Assembly: GCA_026182355.1 (NCBI GenBank)
Contig: JAPFBL010000068.1
Coordinates: 6,389,001-6,453,000, forward strand
Reading direction: 5' to 3'
DNA length: 64,000 nt
Source: Hermatobates lingyangjiaoensis
Lineage: Eukaryota > Arthropoda > Insecta > Hemiptera > Hermatobatidae
Shown piece by piece: positions 1 to 14,200 of the stretch. Under the pieces are notes generated by a model that saw nothing but the letters and a program-made list of their open reading frames with translations, was not told the DNA's origin and searched no databases. How positions within the stretch are numbered: position 1 is the first letter of the stretch; each line of letters opens with the position of its first letter. A program made the translations under genes and the position numbers.

Positions 1-528
1 CTATGTAACAAGTAGGAAGGGCTCCACAGATCCCTTTATTACAGGTATACTTGTACACAAGGTGGCTATTCTGAAGGTCCGGGATATTATTATGAGAGGA
101 ATTCTGAAGGATAAGATGTTTAGTTTTGGAATTTTTTATAATAAATTCTTAGAGCTACTTTATCATGATTACAAGTAGGGGTGACATTCTTATAGACGAT
201 CTTTTTTATAGCACGTTCATCTTGTCTATAATTAGCATGCATATATGCGCGGTAATATAGGCAAATAGTAGTTCCTGAGTTGGTAGTAGGTTCTTCACCA
301 ACCTTAGTGTACCATTTGTCCATATGTTGTTTAATGACACGGGAAACTTCTTTATTGGAGAAACCGTTATTCACAAGAATTTGAGTGGATTTCTCAACTT
401 CTTCGTGCACGTGTTCGAATCGCTACAATGGGTAAAGGCCCTTTTAGCATATGCTGAAATGATGGCTTTGGCGGTATTGTTCAGGGCATTCACTATGCCC
501 GTTTAAACAAAGCCCCATTAGGTGTTCT
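1..528 (-). mobile_element. Penelope-like element fragment: RT C-terminal linker and start of GIY-YIG endonuclease
   Basis: On the minus strand, reading from about 528 down to 1, broken frames encode the segment that joins reverse transcriptase to endonuclease in Penelope-like elements. It starts with a SECPEQYRQ-like stretch near 500, continues with an ILVNNGFSNKEV segment near 370, a TICLYYRAYMHANYRQDER segment near 250, and LRIYYKKFQN near 130. A VYKYTCNKGICG segment at about 60-20 matches the entry of the GIY-YIG domain. These segments align by eye with the better preserved PLE at 40,977-41,939. A stop or frameshift near 430 shows that it is dead. The element continues beyond the left edge of the window. 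Confidence 0.75.
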
Positions 529-542
529 TTTTTTAATTTTTA

Positions 543-845
543 TTTAGGTTATATTGAAAGAGAATTTTTTAACGATCTAAAAAGCCCTTAATCCATGCGC
601 GTTATATTGACGATATCTTTCTCCTTGCCAATGATACTAAACAGATTGAGCTTTTACGACTAGAGTTACAAAATGCCTTAGGACTTAACCTTACCGTAGA
701 ATATAGTGTCAATGGTACTTTACCTTTTTTGGATGTTTTAACTAAACAAACTCCACTTACTTTTAGTACTTCTGTTTACAGAAAAAATACCTTAGCTTTG
801 TTCATGACAGATGAGACAAATCTTGCAAAAGCCATATTGAAGTAA
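543..845 (+). mobile_element. Penelope-like element fragment: reverse transcriptase palm (YIDD)
   Basis: The plus strand encodes the RT palm of a Penelope-like element. An ERxFFNDLKSP-like segment at about 552-590 is followed by a frameshift and then RYIDDIFLLAND at about 600-635, which is the catalytic YxDD motif. A TLPFLDVLTK segment and an STSVYRK segment follow, both typical of PLE RT, and a TAA stop lies near 845. The segment lies tail to tail with the minus-strand fragment at 1-528. The two may be halves of one internally inverted element or separate insertions. It is a pseudogene. Confidence 0.75.
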
Positions 846-3102
846 TGCAATTAATACTTTTAACAATAAATACATACAGATTGGTGAGCAGGTATTTGTC
901 AAGTACTCATTATAGCTCTTGTCATATTAAATTTGTATCGGAAATATCCTGTCATTAATGTGTATCACAAAATCGACAACCCTCTCGTATGATTGCTTAA
1001 ATCAATTCAATAGTTCATAGTTCTAAATAGAAAAATGAAACTGAACTTATTGAATAGCAGTATAAAATAATCTGAATGGCAAAACATTTTTTAAAAATAA
1101 TTATAATAAAATTGGGATTTTTTATTATTGAAATAACAATAATAATAATTATACTGAAATTACTATTGTAGTGATTATTTCTAGTGCTATATGAACAAAT
1201 ATTTTTTTAGTTATTTCGTTAATGTTAGCTTGTACTATTTCATGAAATGATTCATGTTTATTACTTGTAGATATCACACATCTAAAATTTTTCTAGTGAA
1301 TTTTAAATGCACATATTCTTAACAATTTTGTTTTACCAGATGTGAACGTTTATAAATCTGAGAGGAAAGCTGAAAATATTCATCAGTATTTCGATAATAA
1401 TGATGTTGAAAGAATACGTATATCAACGAAAAAATCTCTTTTAAATGACAAAAAACAGAAAAAAATTAGATTGGAACGGTGTATCGAACGAGTTTATTTG
1501 CATCTTTAATACCCTATGGTATTCTATTACAAATATCTCTATAATCTAAATGGATTCAACCTGAGTAGAAATAATTTGGGATCGTTTTTAATATTATATT
1601 CAACAAAGTCTTAAACAAGTATATTAAAAAAACTTTTAAACTCATTATCAAGAGCCTCAGCTAATTTATGTATTAGATGTAATAACATATCAGAATTATT
1701 CAGTTTGATTCCCTAAATGCAGCATATAATTGTTAACTATATGGTTCATTAGGAACGGGCTCATTAAATAGTGTATACTTAAGTCAAAGCTTCTCTGTTG
1801 ATAACTGGTTTAATTTTTTTTGCGTAATTAATTTAATTTCCCTATTCTTGTAATTCCATTATTTTTTGTATTCATAAGAACAATAACTTCATATAAACAA
1901 ACAAAAGTAATAACATAGTTTTGCTATTTCTTGTGCTATGAATTACCCCAAGATTCATTACATATTCAATTTGATATTAATTGGATGCCTCTGTGAGTTA
2001 CTTTAAGCTTTTCGCTAAAGACCTATTAAATTATACAAGTCAATAAATATCCCAGTCTTAATACAGAAGTTTCTATTCTAAAATATATACTTCCACATGG
2101 TATTCTTCTTAATGGTTCATTTTTTTATAATATTATTATATGGTTTTATTTGGTATATCAAATTAACAAATTGAAAACATTTCATAATTTTTCTAAACAA
2201 AATTGAACTTTACAAATAGCTTTTAATTTTACAAATTTGAAAACAAATTTGAAATGCTTTACATTCAATTTCATTACAAGTAACCATATAATAGTATTGT
2301 CAAACATATTAACAATGAACTTAATTATATGACTTCATATGTGACTATTTGTCAGATGTATTATCAAGTTCATTACCAGAAGATTAATCAAAGTAATATA
2401 TAATGAATTAATTGACTTAATTTTTTTTTACTATGCCTATATTTGTTCGTCAACTACAAAAAACAAATAAATAAATGCTTATGTGTTAAGAAATGTGATC
2501 TTTTAAAATAATTAATGCAAAACAAAACAAAAGCTAATTTTGGCCAATTAAAATTGTTATACTCCTTCAGATAGTTTAGCTGTAAATTCTGATGTAATGA
2601 CATTAGTAAATAAACTATAATTTTTCCTCCAATAGAAAATACAAAGGGTTTTATTTCATGAAATGCGTTGCTCTGATGAGTCTGCAAAGAGAGTAACAGT
2701 TTCAAACACCACAAACTGCCGAATTAGTCCTGCAGTCATACAGAGTTGTGCATCACATCTAGAAAACAAATTTACGACCTCAACACAAACTAACGATTGC
2801 CAATATAGATGCAAATTATGTCCTAGGACATTTCATGACAAAACAATAACTGTTTCTGTTATTTACAAAGACTGCATATTCTGAAAGCGTAGCATTATAC
2901 TACACCAAAGAACAGAATTAATATGCTTTGGTGAGTAAGGAGTGAAATATGACAATGACGTTAATCATCAGAACAATGTTGTCGAATAACTCATTGCATC
3001 TTTTGATATTAGCAGTAGGCTGACAAAGCTATCCTCACTTATAGCCTTATAATTTTTTTAAATATATAAGTCAATATTTAACTTTAAGTTTTATAAATAT
3101 TT

Positions 3103-3132
3103 TTATAAGTAAACTTATAAGTTTACTTATAA
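3103..3132. repeat. 30-bp perfect palindrome
   Basis: The thirty bases from 3,103 to 3,132 equal their own reverse complement, built from TTATAAGTAAAC and its mirror around a central TTATAA-like core. The surroundings are plain AT-rich sequence, so it may be chance or a scar of a TA-targeting element. Confidence 0.6.
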
Positions 3133-4503
3133 TATACACCGGGTGGTTTTATCCCCAAAAATATATGTTTAAAATATATTTAATGACACTATTTATTCAA
3201 CTTTAGAGCATAATTTTAGTAAAACGAAATTAATTGAATTTGTGTCTACAAATCCAGCAAGCTCTGAATAAGCTTCTAGTTATACTCGTGGCATTGATAA
3301 GAACTCAAATTATAAACTATCCTACTCCTTAATATTGTGATCATATGTTCACAATTTATTGTACGATATATGCACAATATATTGTTTTCGTATTTGACAC
3401 GAAGGCAATTTCAGTACTTAGTGTATATATGAGGTAACTATGAACCTCTCACTTAAACAATAATAATTCAGAATTAATAGACATGTAAGAAATATAGTTC
3501 GATAATTACAATATTTAAACAAAAAGCTAAAAATGTGAAAGTAAAAGCTCATATATGAATCTACAGAAAGAAACAAAGCCTATAAATGTGATTATGGAAG
3601 AAACCAAAGGCAGTTGTATATGTATAGACTACTAAAAGCATCGTAATTCTTACTGCAAACCAAGGTGACAAAGGAATGCTCTCAGTGCTAGCGGGTCACA
3701 CTGGACTGGAATTTGAGACGTAATAATTTACTGGCTTTGAATGACAGATTTGAAATTGTTAACTTTAACATATAGGTAGATTTTAGTCATAATTATTCAC
3801 CATCTTACTGAAAAACGGGTAGCTTCAATCTAACTTGCATCTCTTCATATATGTTTCTTTACCTTGGAAGATCCAGAACTCTAGACCACCTTATGTTCTA
3901 TTCGACTGTTTGTGAGAATAAAAACGTTTCTTTAACAATAGGCACTGCTATAACCGGACTATTTTTAGCTGCTAGATTATAAAATCATCATAAGTCATAA
4001 CCATTTGAAAAAGTTTAGAAGTGAGCTATTTATTGACACATGAGCACATTAGTACCTAACAATTTATTATAATGACATTTTATTTTACCAACATTATATT
4101 TTACTATAATAATTGCAATGCCATTAATATTGTTATTTAAATGGGTCCATGATTATATAATGATGTGTCTCAATTTTTCAGGTTCAATCTTTTATCACTA
4201 TATATTTCGAATATTTTTTACCTTCATCAAATTTAGTAGATAACAAATTAATGCTTCAATATTCCTTCATTAAATCGAGAATTAAAATGTTGTGTTATAA
4301 CTAACATCAGTGTTACACAGTTATTAATAATAATTTTCTGTATGAAAGATGACAAAGTATTAGGACACCGAAAAATCTCACATTGATTTTTACTATAGTC
4401 AGAGAAAAAGGTTCTCATAAAAAATAAATTTGTATTTGAATTGTTAGGAACTTAAAAGAGATATATTATTTTTTTAGAAAACCATTTAATAATCATTTTT
4501 ATT

Positions 4504-4513
4504 TTTATTTATT
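4504..4513 (-). terminator. Possible polyadenylation signals of gene 1
   Basis: Two overlapping AATAAA hexamers on the minus strand lie about 200 bases downstream of the gene 1 stop codon. In such AT-rich DNA the hexamer is common, so this is only a candidate. Confidence 0.3.
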
Positions 4514-4709
4514 TTTTTAAGCGCTTGTTTTACTTCTTACTTCATTTTCAGTCCCAAACATTTTCAAAAGGCAACTGTCAATTCATCATGACAAACAGTT
4601 ATTACATTAGGTAATAAAATAAAGAACTTGTTGTATTAGAAGAATGTAATTTAGTAAATGACTATTATAACATAACATTATCGAACTTAATAATTATCTA
4701 AAGGTTGAC

Positions 4710-5235
4710 TCAGGTTTGGCTTTGGGTTTGGTCTGGAATGTCGAGACTTGCATGTGGCGTTGTCTGTGACAGCTGAACTTTGTCCGTTTGGGTCGTAGTT
4801 TCATCGGGGCTGTTCTCCATGGTAGTAGTAGGCATATATCCACTCGTCACTGCTTCTGCTGATGTACTATCAACTGTCGGCTCTGTTCCACGAGTTCCCC
4901 TACTTTCTTCACTTCGTGTTCCCACGCTGTTCGTTCTATCAGTACTGACTAGCCAGTCAATAAGCTCTGAATTGCTTTTTTCTCTATCTTCTTCTTCCAT
5001 TTTGAGTCTCTTTATGGCTTCAGCTTTCTTCTCAGGCAAATGAACTCGGTCCGTCGAGGCTCCCAGTGAGAAGCTATTCCTCCAAGGAACAAAGCCAATC
5101 GCGCTGTCTCCATGCCACTTGTTCATATTACTGAACTTGCCTATGTTGTATCCCTCGTCCACTGCATGATCATCACCCCAACTGGCCGACTTTATTGACT
5201 TTTTCTTTGAATCCACTTCAGAAGAACCTTGGTGC
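4710..5235 (-). CDS. Gene 1 terminal coding exon 7
   Basis: The acceptor tttttgtag at 5,236-5,237 opens a 526-bp exon. It codes HQGSSEVDSKKKS, then WGDDHAVDEGYNIGKFSN and KWHGDSAIGFVPWRNSFS, then a charged helix-like segment (KAEAIKRLKMEEEDREKS). A low-complexity Ser/Thr/Glu/Gln tail follows and ends in SQT and TGA at 4,710-4,712. The terminal 80 residues resemble a disordered stalk or mucin-like tail. Composition differs sharply from the flanking DNA. Confidence 0.82.
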
Positions 5236-8200
5236 CTACAAAAATAAACAAGCCAGTAGATAACGTTTATATATATTAAAATTTGGAAAGAGTGTGCAAA
5301 AGAATTAATTTGTAAAGCGTTGTATGGTTCTTTTATACAGACTTAAAGAAAAGTGTCACTATGGTTTTGGACTAACAAGAAAAAAACTGTTACAATGTCA
5401 ATGTTATAAAAAAAAAGTTTAAACTATCCACCTTAATTTTACTTTCCTCACAAGCCAAATCCAAAAAAAATAAAGGTATATTTTTTAAGATATACACCAC
5501 ATCCTCTCATTTTAATGTAGCTCATGAAGTATACATTTTCTAAAGTCAAAATTTGTGATAACATTTTTACAAGGAAGACTGTTTATATGTGACCGTTTTA
5601 GAGGAATGTTTTACAAGAATTTAATGTGCATGCCATTTACAGGTAAACATTTCCTACTATTTATGGTCGGTGGATGTGTGACAATGATATGATTCTTTCC
5701 ATTGAGAAGCAAAGAATGTTTATATATTGAATTTTCTGAGATAATTTCAACTGTTTTAGAAGTATCGTCAAGGTACATGGAGTGCTTTAGTCAAATCAGT
5801 AAATAAACTTATAGATACAATAAGTTTATGAAGTTCTTAGTTAGTTTGTTCAATATAAACATCTTTATATTTTTACTTTACCATAAGTAAAGTATAGTAA
5901 TCGTAAAAAAAATCCGATCTCGACATTTTGACGGAATTATATATTTTGAGGTCCCAAATGTTGTTTTATGAAGTTTTTTTTTCATGATTTCTGTGTGTGT
6001 GTGGGTGGTGGGTGTTTGTTAGCATTGCTTGTTACCACGCTACGGTCCAGAATCTTTGATCGATCAAGATTATATTTTACACAAAAATGGACCCCATAGT
6101 GTAGATGATTTCTATTGCTTGGGAAGAATTACGCATGACGGGAAAGTCACTTTTTTTGCCAAAAACCGGTTTATAGAAAACATTTTTTTCTGCTAAACTG
6201 CTAACTCTAGAGTTTTGAAATTTTTTTATTAGCTTTGACCTCACAAGTGACTTATAATTTAATCCCAAAGCTTGTAAGAGCAATACAAGCCATACTGTTA
6301 GACGGATCAAAATGAAACTATCCACCTTAATTGGTGGATAGGAAATTATGTGGAGAATGAGATGATATAATTTTTTTAAAATTACATTCTTCCAAGGGGC
6401 GTTACAGTACGATTTTGGCTTTCAGAAAATGTTTTTTGGACGCTAAACGGCTCATTAAAAAATCATGAAAATTTGATCAAAAAAAGAACAAAACACGATA
6501 AATTTATAGAAAGAAACTATGAAATTTTAATCAGGGCAAATAGCAATAAAGCTATAAAAACTGTTTGTTTATCCTGGACTAAGGAATCACCTGCTATACT
6601 TGTCGAATTGATATTTCTTTACATAGTTTACATTGACTCCGAAATTTTTTGAGCGAATCCATTGAAATAAAATTGATGTTTGTAATGGATAAATTTAAAT
6701 AATTGATTGACTTATATGGGATATAAGAGGAATAATATTTTTACATGTAAAAAATCACCACCAATAAACATAAATATATTTCCTTTGTCTTCCGTAGTAT
6801 GAAGGATTTGTCTCATAAAATCCTTTAATAAATCTATATATTGCACTCTTGAGCAAAACTTAATAACAGTTATAATTACTTCATCTTTGTGGGTTGTAGT
6901 ATCTTACCATGATATTAAAATATGACGAATGGACTCTTTCTTCAAGAAAGAGGATTTATGTTTGTTAACAAATATCCAGTTTTTTTACTATTCTAGTCTA
7001 ATAGTTCGTATTTATTATTTTGAAAAATTAGAAGCTCCCAACTATAAAAGTTTTAAATTATAGTGAATAGCTGGCTTTGACTTTGATTTGAGTATGTTAA
7101 CTGGCTAATTACATTAATGTTCGAAATTTTCTAATAGATACGTACAAATTTTATCCAACAGACTTCCAGCTCAAACAAACCCACTTGCTCAAACCCTGTT
7201 GTCATATGTACATAACCTTCTCAAAGTCCTGAAGACGGTTAAAAGGAATATAGTTATATATTTGACACTATATATATATTGACACATCACAGTAGAATAA
7301 CTCTTTGGATCCACCTATGGATGTCACATATGGATGACACTTATGGATGCCACCTATGGTTGGCACCTGTGGATGGCACCTATGGATGTCACCTATGGAT
7401 CACACCTGTGGATGTGACTTATGGACGTCCACTCGATTCCTGTTAATCCAATAGTTAAATCACGAGGCCAGAGTCATCAGTACTTCTACAATACATATGA
7501 TTTGTGGTAGAAGTAAAACGAATAACTAGAATATATATCCGCATGGTGGTGAGTTGGTAGACTGATGTCTATTTCTAAATAGAAACTTTTGCAAATACAA
7601 AGAGAGTTGGTTATGGACCAATTATATACTTTTAGTTGTCATTGTAACTCCAAATTAAACATCACTCGTATTATAGTTTCTAAAAAAATAATTATAACTT
7701 AAAACGAACTAAATCTAATATATTTAATAACTTTATTATTCATTAAACCTTATAACCTTATTATTATTATTACAACCTTATAACAGAGTACAGCAGGCAG
7801 AAAAAAGATAATACACACTCAGAAAAAATATGTATGCATGATTTTAACAAAGGGGAAGGAAAATGATTTTATTAAACACTAAGGAGCTATAAAAGTCCCA
7901 GTATAATAATTCTATAAAAGACCAAAAATGTAAAACACAATTCGGAATTGAAATCTTTCGATTGAAGATTAATAAATGTAATTAACGTATATCCTTAATT
8001 ATTAATTATCTTAAAACCACTTTTTTTCTTCGATGTATATGATGTTTTTCAGAAAAAATAAGAGTATTTTCCTGTTTTAAATTTAAAAATTTGGCTTAAA
8101 TATTCAATATAGAAGGAGGTGAAGTAAGCGATGTAAGAAATCCACTGGTTATTTGAAAAATGTTCTTTTGAAAGAGATTATTTCCTATCAAGAAATTATT

Positions 8201-11200
8201 TACCTTGGCTTTTTAAAAATGTTATTACTGCTTTAGTTATAGTAACGAGATTATATACATCAGTAGTGTGATATACAAAAACTACTATCTGACTCCCTCA
8301 GGAATGAAAGACTAATAAACATCTCCCATTTAGATGTTTACATTATGCATAAGTGATACGTTATATATTATATAACCAAGAAGATTGATATTAAATTTAC
8401 TTATAGTAAAGTTGAGTGTAGGCCACTCCAGATTTTTTTATAAATCAGTATACAACATTGAGCTACATTCATAAATCAAACGTTAAATATAATTTAATAC
8501 ATGGGTAGTGAAAGAATGTTGCGTTGATGTCCATACCTTGGTTCATCATGCATCAAATGCTCTTTAAAATAAGGCGATTTGAATTCAATATTGTAGTCAT
8601 CAACATCTTGATCTGCACCGTCCATGTATTTTGCTCTTTGATTCCTTTTACTTGAATCTTCACCTTTAAAAAAAGTATTTTCACTATTACAAATCCTTTT
8701 TAAACGAAAGAATTTTGAAGGACGTGTAAGAGATAGAATATTAACCAACAACATATTCGAAAGTATTAAATATACCTTCATTAGAAAAAAATTATTTTAC
8801 TTTTAAAATTTTATAAAACATATATACAGATAAACAGAATATTTTGACATAATGTACGAGAATAAATATGAAAACTAAATAAAAGTTTTAAAACTGTGAC
8901 CAAAAATTAAGTATTTTATATTTTTATTATATACATATACATAATAATACGAATAACACATACAAATATATGTATATTTTTGTATAATCAAATTTGCAAT
9001 CATATACTTATATTATTCGACTAATTATCACAAATATAACAAATAACATAAGTAAATTATTGGATAACTTAGCCATTATAAATGTTTAATGTTTCTAGTA
9101 GGTTTTTAAAACCAGTGTATTAACTGTGATATTTGAAAATGTTACAATAAATTTTTGTTGAATAATTATTGTTTATAATCTTGGCTTATCTTTTTTGAGT
9201 TTTTTATAAGTTGTTAAGGTAATTGATGTTAAATTAATAAATTGGTCAGTAAAATACTGATGTTGGTCAAAACATAGGAGCAGTTTGGGGCATACTGAAT
9301 AATTCATTATCTAGAGATAAAGCGTAGTAGACCTTGTTTCGGCCTTTGAGTTACAGTAGAAAGCTTGCGTGGTATGTATGTGGTTTGAATCTATTTATCA
9401 ACACAATTTAAATTAGGGCTTAGAATTAACTTCTAACTTATGTGAAGATAATGAAATATTCTGGTGCAATAAGTGGGAGTGTTTTAGTCTAATAATTAAT
9501 GGGATAATTAACTACCAGTGGCTAATCACATATTTTTATATCGCTTGTAACCGATTACTGTTGCTATTTAATTTATTTTTCTTTATAAAAAATAATTGTT
9601 TACAAAGACTTCTATAATTAAGACTTTAGATTATGATAAATATGAAACAAGTATCTTACCAAATATATTTAATGATGATATCTCACCAGAAAAATGTTCC
9701 ACCTTGTCCGCTCTACCCCTAAAAGTAAATAATAACTAAAAAGTTAGTATGATAAATAGATTATAGCTCACAGTATTTGAAAAAGGTACCTTTATAATAT
9801 TTTTATGAACATTTATTTTTTAAAGTTCTATATTTTTTTAAAATTTATTCTGCATAAAAAAAGATTTTATAATAAAATCTGTCTTTATTTATCATTATTC
9901 TTTCAAAGGCATGGATTTTGACCTTACTTTGAGAAAATAGTTGATGAAATTGTTTGTTAATTCAAACTAGTTTTTAAGATGTGGGATGGATGAATAGAAT
10001 CCTTAATCTTTGTTAATCATTCTTTAATACGTTCATGAATGCTTGATAACGTATTACTCTCTGCACAGAGTGGTATTAGAAACTGCCAATATTGAACCGA
10101 GTCGAAATATATTTCTTTTCAATATCATATCTAGCTTCATAACAAGGTACAGCCTGTCAATCATTCTGTTCCAACAAAGTGTTTTATATAAGTCAGTCAT
10201 ATTATAAGTATTTTATGATATGTCAGTTAGATGAAAGATTATTTCTAACTTTATTCGACTTTCCTTTTGTTTTATATCTATTCTACATTATTAATGGCTT
10301 TTTTTTTGTCAGAAAAAGTACTGTGAATTTTCCAAAGAACCAAGTAGGCATCCACTTTTAGTTAAGTGATTTCAGCAGTTTGAATTGTTTGAAATATTTA
10401 GATAATCTTCAGTTATCTGTTCACATATATATTTTACAGTTCAGTGTGTGTGTGTTTGTATGGGTTAGTGTGTGTGTGTCTGTGTGTGTGTGTGTGTGTG
10501 TGTCCAAAAGATTGAGCACACGCTACAGTGTAGATTCTTTGATGAATCAAACTGGCGTTTCATACAAAAATGGGCCTCATAGAATAGATGAACCCTTTTG
10601 TTTGGGAAGAATTATGCATAATGCAACAGTAACTCTTTTGGCCAGAATATGTTTGTAGACAAAAAATTGTTTTCTCCTAAACTACTCACCCTAGAGTCTT
10701 GAAATTTTGCCATGATATTTGAAGCTACAATTTCAATTACTGAAAAAATTGTCAGATTTTTAAAACTAGTGGACATTTATTTTCAATAAAATGTAAACAT
10801 TTTGACTTATGTTTTGATCTGAAACATTATGAGGAGGATGAAGGTCATATTGTTTGACGGATTAAAATGAAATTATACTTATAAATAGAGTATTATGTGA
10901 GGGGTGAGTTAAGGTTTTTTTTTAATTACACAAATCCAAGGGTCGTTATAGATATTTTTCTTTATTCAAAAAAGTTTTTTTTTAGGCTAAACGGCTTATT
11001 AAAAAAAAATATAATTTTACCAAAAAATGGAATACAATATTTGCAGTTTTAAAAAAAATTCGTGTAATTTTAACTGTTGTAAAGGACAATAAAGCTATAA
11101 AGGTTGAATGTTCATCCTGGACTAATGGATCACTTGCTGTAATTACCGAGTTTGTTTCTAATAAAATTCGGAGTATAATAATTTTATAACAGATCAAAAT

Positions 11201-14200
11201 ATAAAACATTCTTGTAATTGATAATGGTAATACAATAACAATTTGTTATACAGTTGAATTTGTAGAATCTCGTCATTTTTTAACAATCTTGGCTACCAAA
11301 CTGTTTGATAGTTTTATTCAATAATGATATCTTAGAGATAGTTTTTAATATTTGAATAGAATTATGGGATGACAGCCTATTGTATGGAGAAATTAATTAC
11401 CAATTGTATATATGTTTATTAGTGGCTCCGCCCTCTGAGACCTTCTGTTGGTTACCATGTTGAACGGCCATTTATCTTAACCATTACACTTTGTTACTCT
11501 CATTCTGTTTCTATTATTCTTCTCTCTCTCTCTCTCTCGCTCTCTCTCTCTCATAAAGAAGTAAATTTAAAAATGGAAGGGCATGCATCTTGTTCTGACG
11601 AGTGTGCACATCTACACGACATCTACATCTACAGAGTGATCACAACAATATCACAAGAATTGTATCACCATAGTATTTTAGTTACACACTCACCCACTTA
11701 CCCACAAACATCATAAAAAAAAATTCCACAATAAGGCTTAACCTCAAAACATGTAAATCTTGGTAACAAATTTATAATTGTTTTAGTTTATTTATGGTAA
11801 AATAAAACTGTTAATACATAATAATATTAAGAAACTGTAAAATATGCCTTCAAAGAAACGATTTCCCTTCAAGAGAACAGTTTTGCAATGATTATTACTT
11901 GTGCCGGCAAAGGTTAAATATTTTGCGTTTTAACTAACTACACCTTAGTCACTAGTCAAAAGGCTTGCACACTTATTCTCTATGTCGAAACAGAATTGTC
12001 GTTGACATCATTAACTGTGAACTTTACAATCATCCGTCATCTATTGCACAGGAGTCATTTCTCATAATCAATAGGTGGTAGGTATCCTAGTATCGGTGAA
12101 AACATGTTCCAACAGTTAATAAAATTGAGCTCTCAAGATAATTTCTTTTAACAAACTTATAAGAACAATGCATCATGCATAATTGCAAAACGCCGGAAGA
12201 TATATCTTTGTTTTAAATTAAACGTGTACGCTTAGATGTTCTACAATAATTATTTTCCTCCAAAGTCTCAAATTAATTAAGTAAAACCTTAGTGCTTTAA
12301 TTCATTCCTGAATAATCCAAGTGTTAATTGGAAAGATTAATTAAAATCCCAACCCAACACTTATTGGTTTTAACCAATATCTTCGTTAAAAATAAATAAA
12401 AATATTTAACTATTTTTAAAAAACTATTATAAAAAAAACTATTTTTAACTATTAAATATTTAAATAAATAAAAATAAATATCTTCAATAAAATTTATATT
12501 AATCTGATAATTATGTTTAACTGACACATAAGACTAAACAATGATTTATTATATCATATTGATGTGAACTCAACTGTTGAAGACATGTGTATAGTGAATA
12601 GAAGTGAATGATCTCCAATGGAATTTAAAATGTTTACCAAACTATCACCTAAATTGTTTGTGAACTCTTAAACAACCGCATTTTAGAATATACTTGGCAT
12701 TGACTAAAACGTAAAGGAAACGACAGTGTGAAATATTGAACACCTCTAATGAGTGTTGTTCTTTCTAGGCAATATATAATAGGCTTTGTAATTCTCTGTA
12801 TTGATTGCCATTTGTTATTTGGCACTCGCTTAAGCTATAAGCCAGACATGTTAATGAGATGATTCTACATCAGGCGAGCTAAACTTTACCTGACTTAAGT
12901 TTAGTTGAACATACACTTTTGCATCTGTCATCAGACGGACTGAAGATGGAACTGCTTTGCATCTCTTTTAAGAACAGAAAAAACCAAATGCCATGGGCTT
13001 CTTAAGCACGCGCAGTCTATATGCCTAACATTTAGATTTCTAAAGGGTAGCGCATGTAGATTAATTAAACACAGCTATTGTATTAATAAATAAGTAATAT
13101 ATGCATATATTTGCATATATTTTATATTTGAAATAAAACTAAATTTTAAAAAATCATATTCATGATGGAGGTCGCAAATTCATTACGTTCTAAACCGCAC
13201 CTGACCCCATATTCTAAACAGTTGGTCTAAGAAGTAATGTGTTTTTTCTAACACCATTCAAACAGATCTTGAGTGATCTCAACTTAACTTTACAGTAAAT
13301 CAACATATTATCTAAGTCGTTGAGAATTAGTTTGATTATGGCTTTATCATAACGAGGATACAAAAATGAATAAAAGTAAATAATAAATAAGTTAGTAATA
13401 AATGCAGTTGTATTACCAAACTCTGTAGTAAAGTATAATGAAAATCAATGGTCATTTATATAAAATGTGATTATATCTATTTTTTAGTTTTAAAGATTTT
13501 TATACATTCTTCTAGAACAATCTAATATATTTGTGCATATGAAATTTATAAGTAGTCATTTCTATTGTAATATACTCTTCTACTCTTGTTATTTGATGAA
13601 GTATTACTAATAAGGAAATACTTAAAACAGAGATCGGGGTTCTGAATCACAGGAGAAGTTTTTTGAATTGGTAGCCGTTTTTTCATAAAGTAAGACAAAA
13701 TATCTTTGCTATGCTTCAATGTTATCAAATGCAATATTCTCAAGTACTCACAATTTATATGTCTAGCATTTAGAATTCTAAAGGGTAGTGCATGTAGATT
13801 AATTACACGCAACCATTGTATTAATAAATAAGTAATATATGCAGATGTATTACTCAGTACTTATTCTATATTTGCAATAAAACTAACTAATCCATCATAT
13901 GCAGAAAACCATTTAGTAATATGAATAGTAATTTTTTAATGTTCGTGTTGTCATATTTTCTCATAAAATGAGAAAATTAAAAAGTTGTATGTAAAAAAAG
14001 TTGTATGCAAAAGAATGATTTTTCATACTTTTAATAGTGTGGTTGTTAAAAACTCAAAGGCAGTTAAAAACCTAGATAGTATGATATCAATGATTAGCAT
14101 GCACACATATACCCACTTCTGAAAGTAATAATAAGGCAGATAGTAAATATATCTCTAATGTTAAATATCTGTGCATCTCCGTAACTGTGAAAGTATAATA

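Larger units (their letters stand above)
846..4709. other. AT-rich stretch without a recognised gene
   Basis: The stretch is strongly AT-rich with stop codons in all frames. Short open frames occur, including one at 2,663-2,884 with a CxxxxCxxC-like pattern, but none has convincing coding character or splice context. The right end holds the presumed 3' UTR of gene 1. A 30-bp perfect palindrome lies at 3,103-3,132. Confidence 0.5.
5236..8536. other. Gene 1 intron 6 (3.3 kb)
   Basis: This AT-rich intron contains one copy of an unknown repeat family (5,985-6,625) and a 13-bp minisatellite (7,307-7,429). Nothing else was recognised. Confidence 0.6.

Noticed and set aside
2663..2884. Frame with a zinc-finger-like Cys pattern
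   Set aside because: Only one half of a C2H2 pattern, AT-rich, no exon borders.
11430..11520. Less AT-rich segment before the (TC)n run as a possible exon
   Set aside because: All frames are closed within short distance and no splice pair was found.
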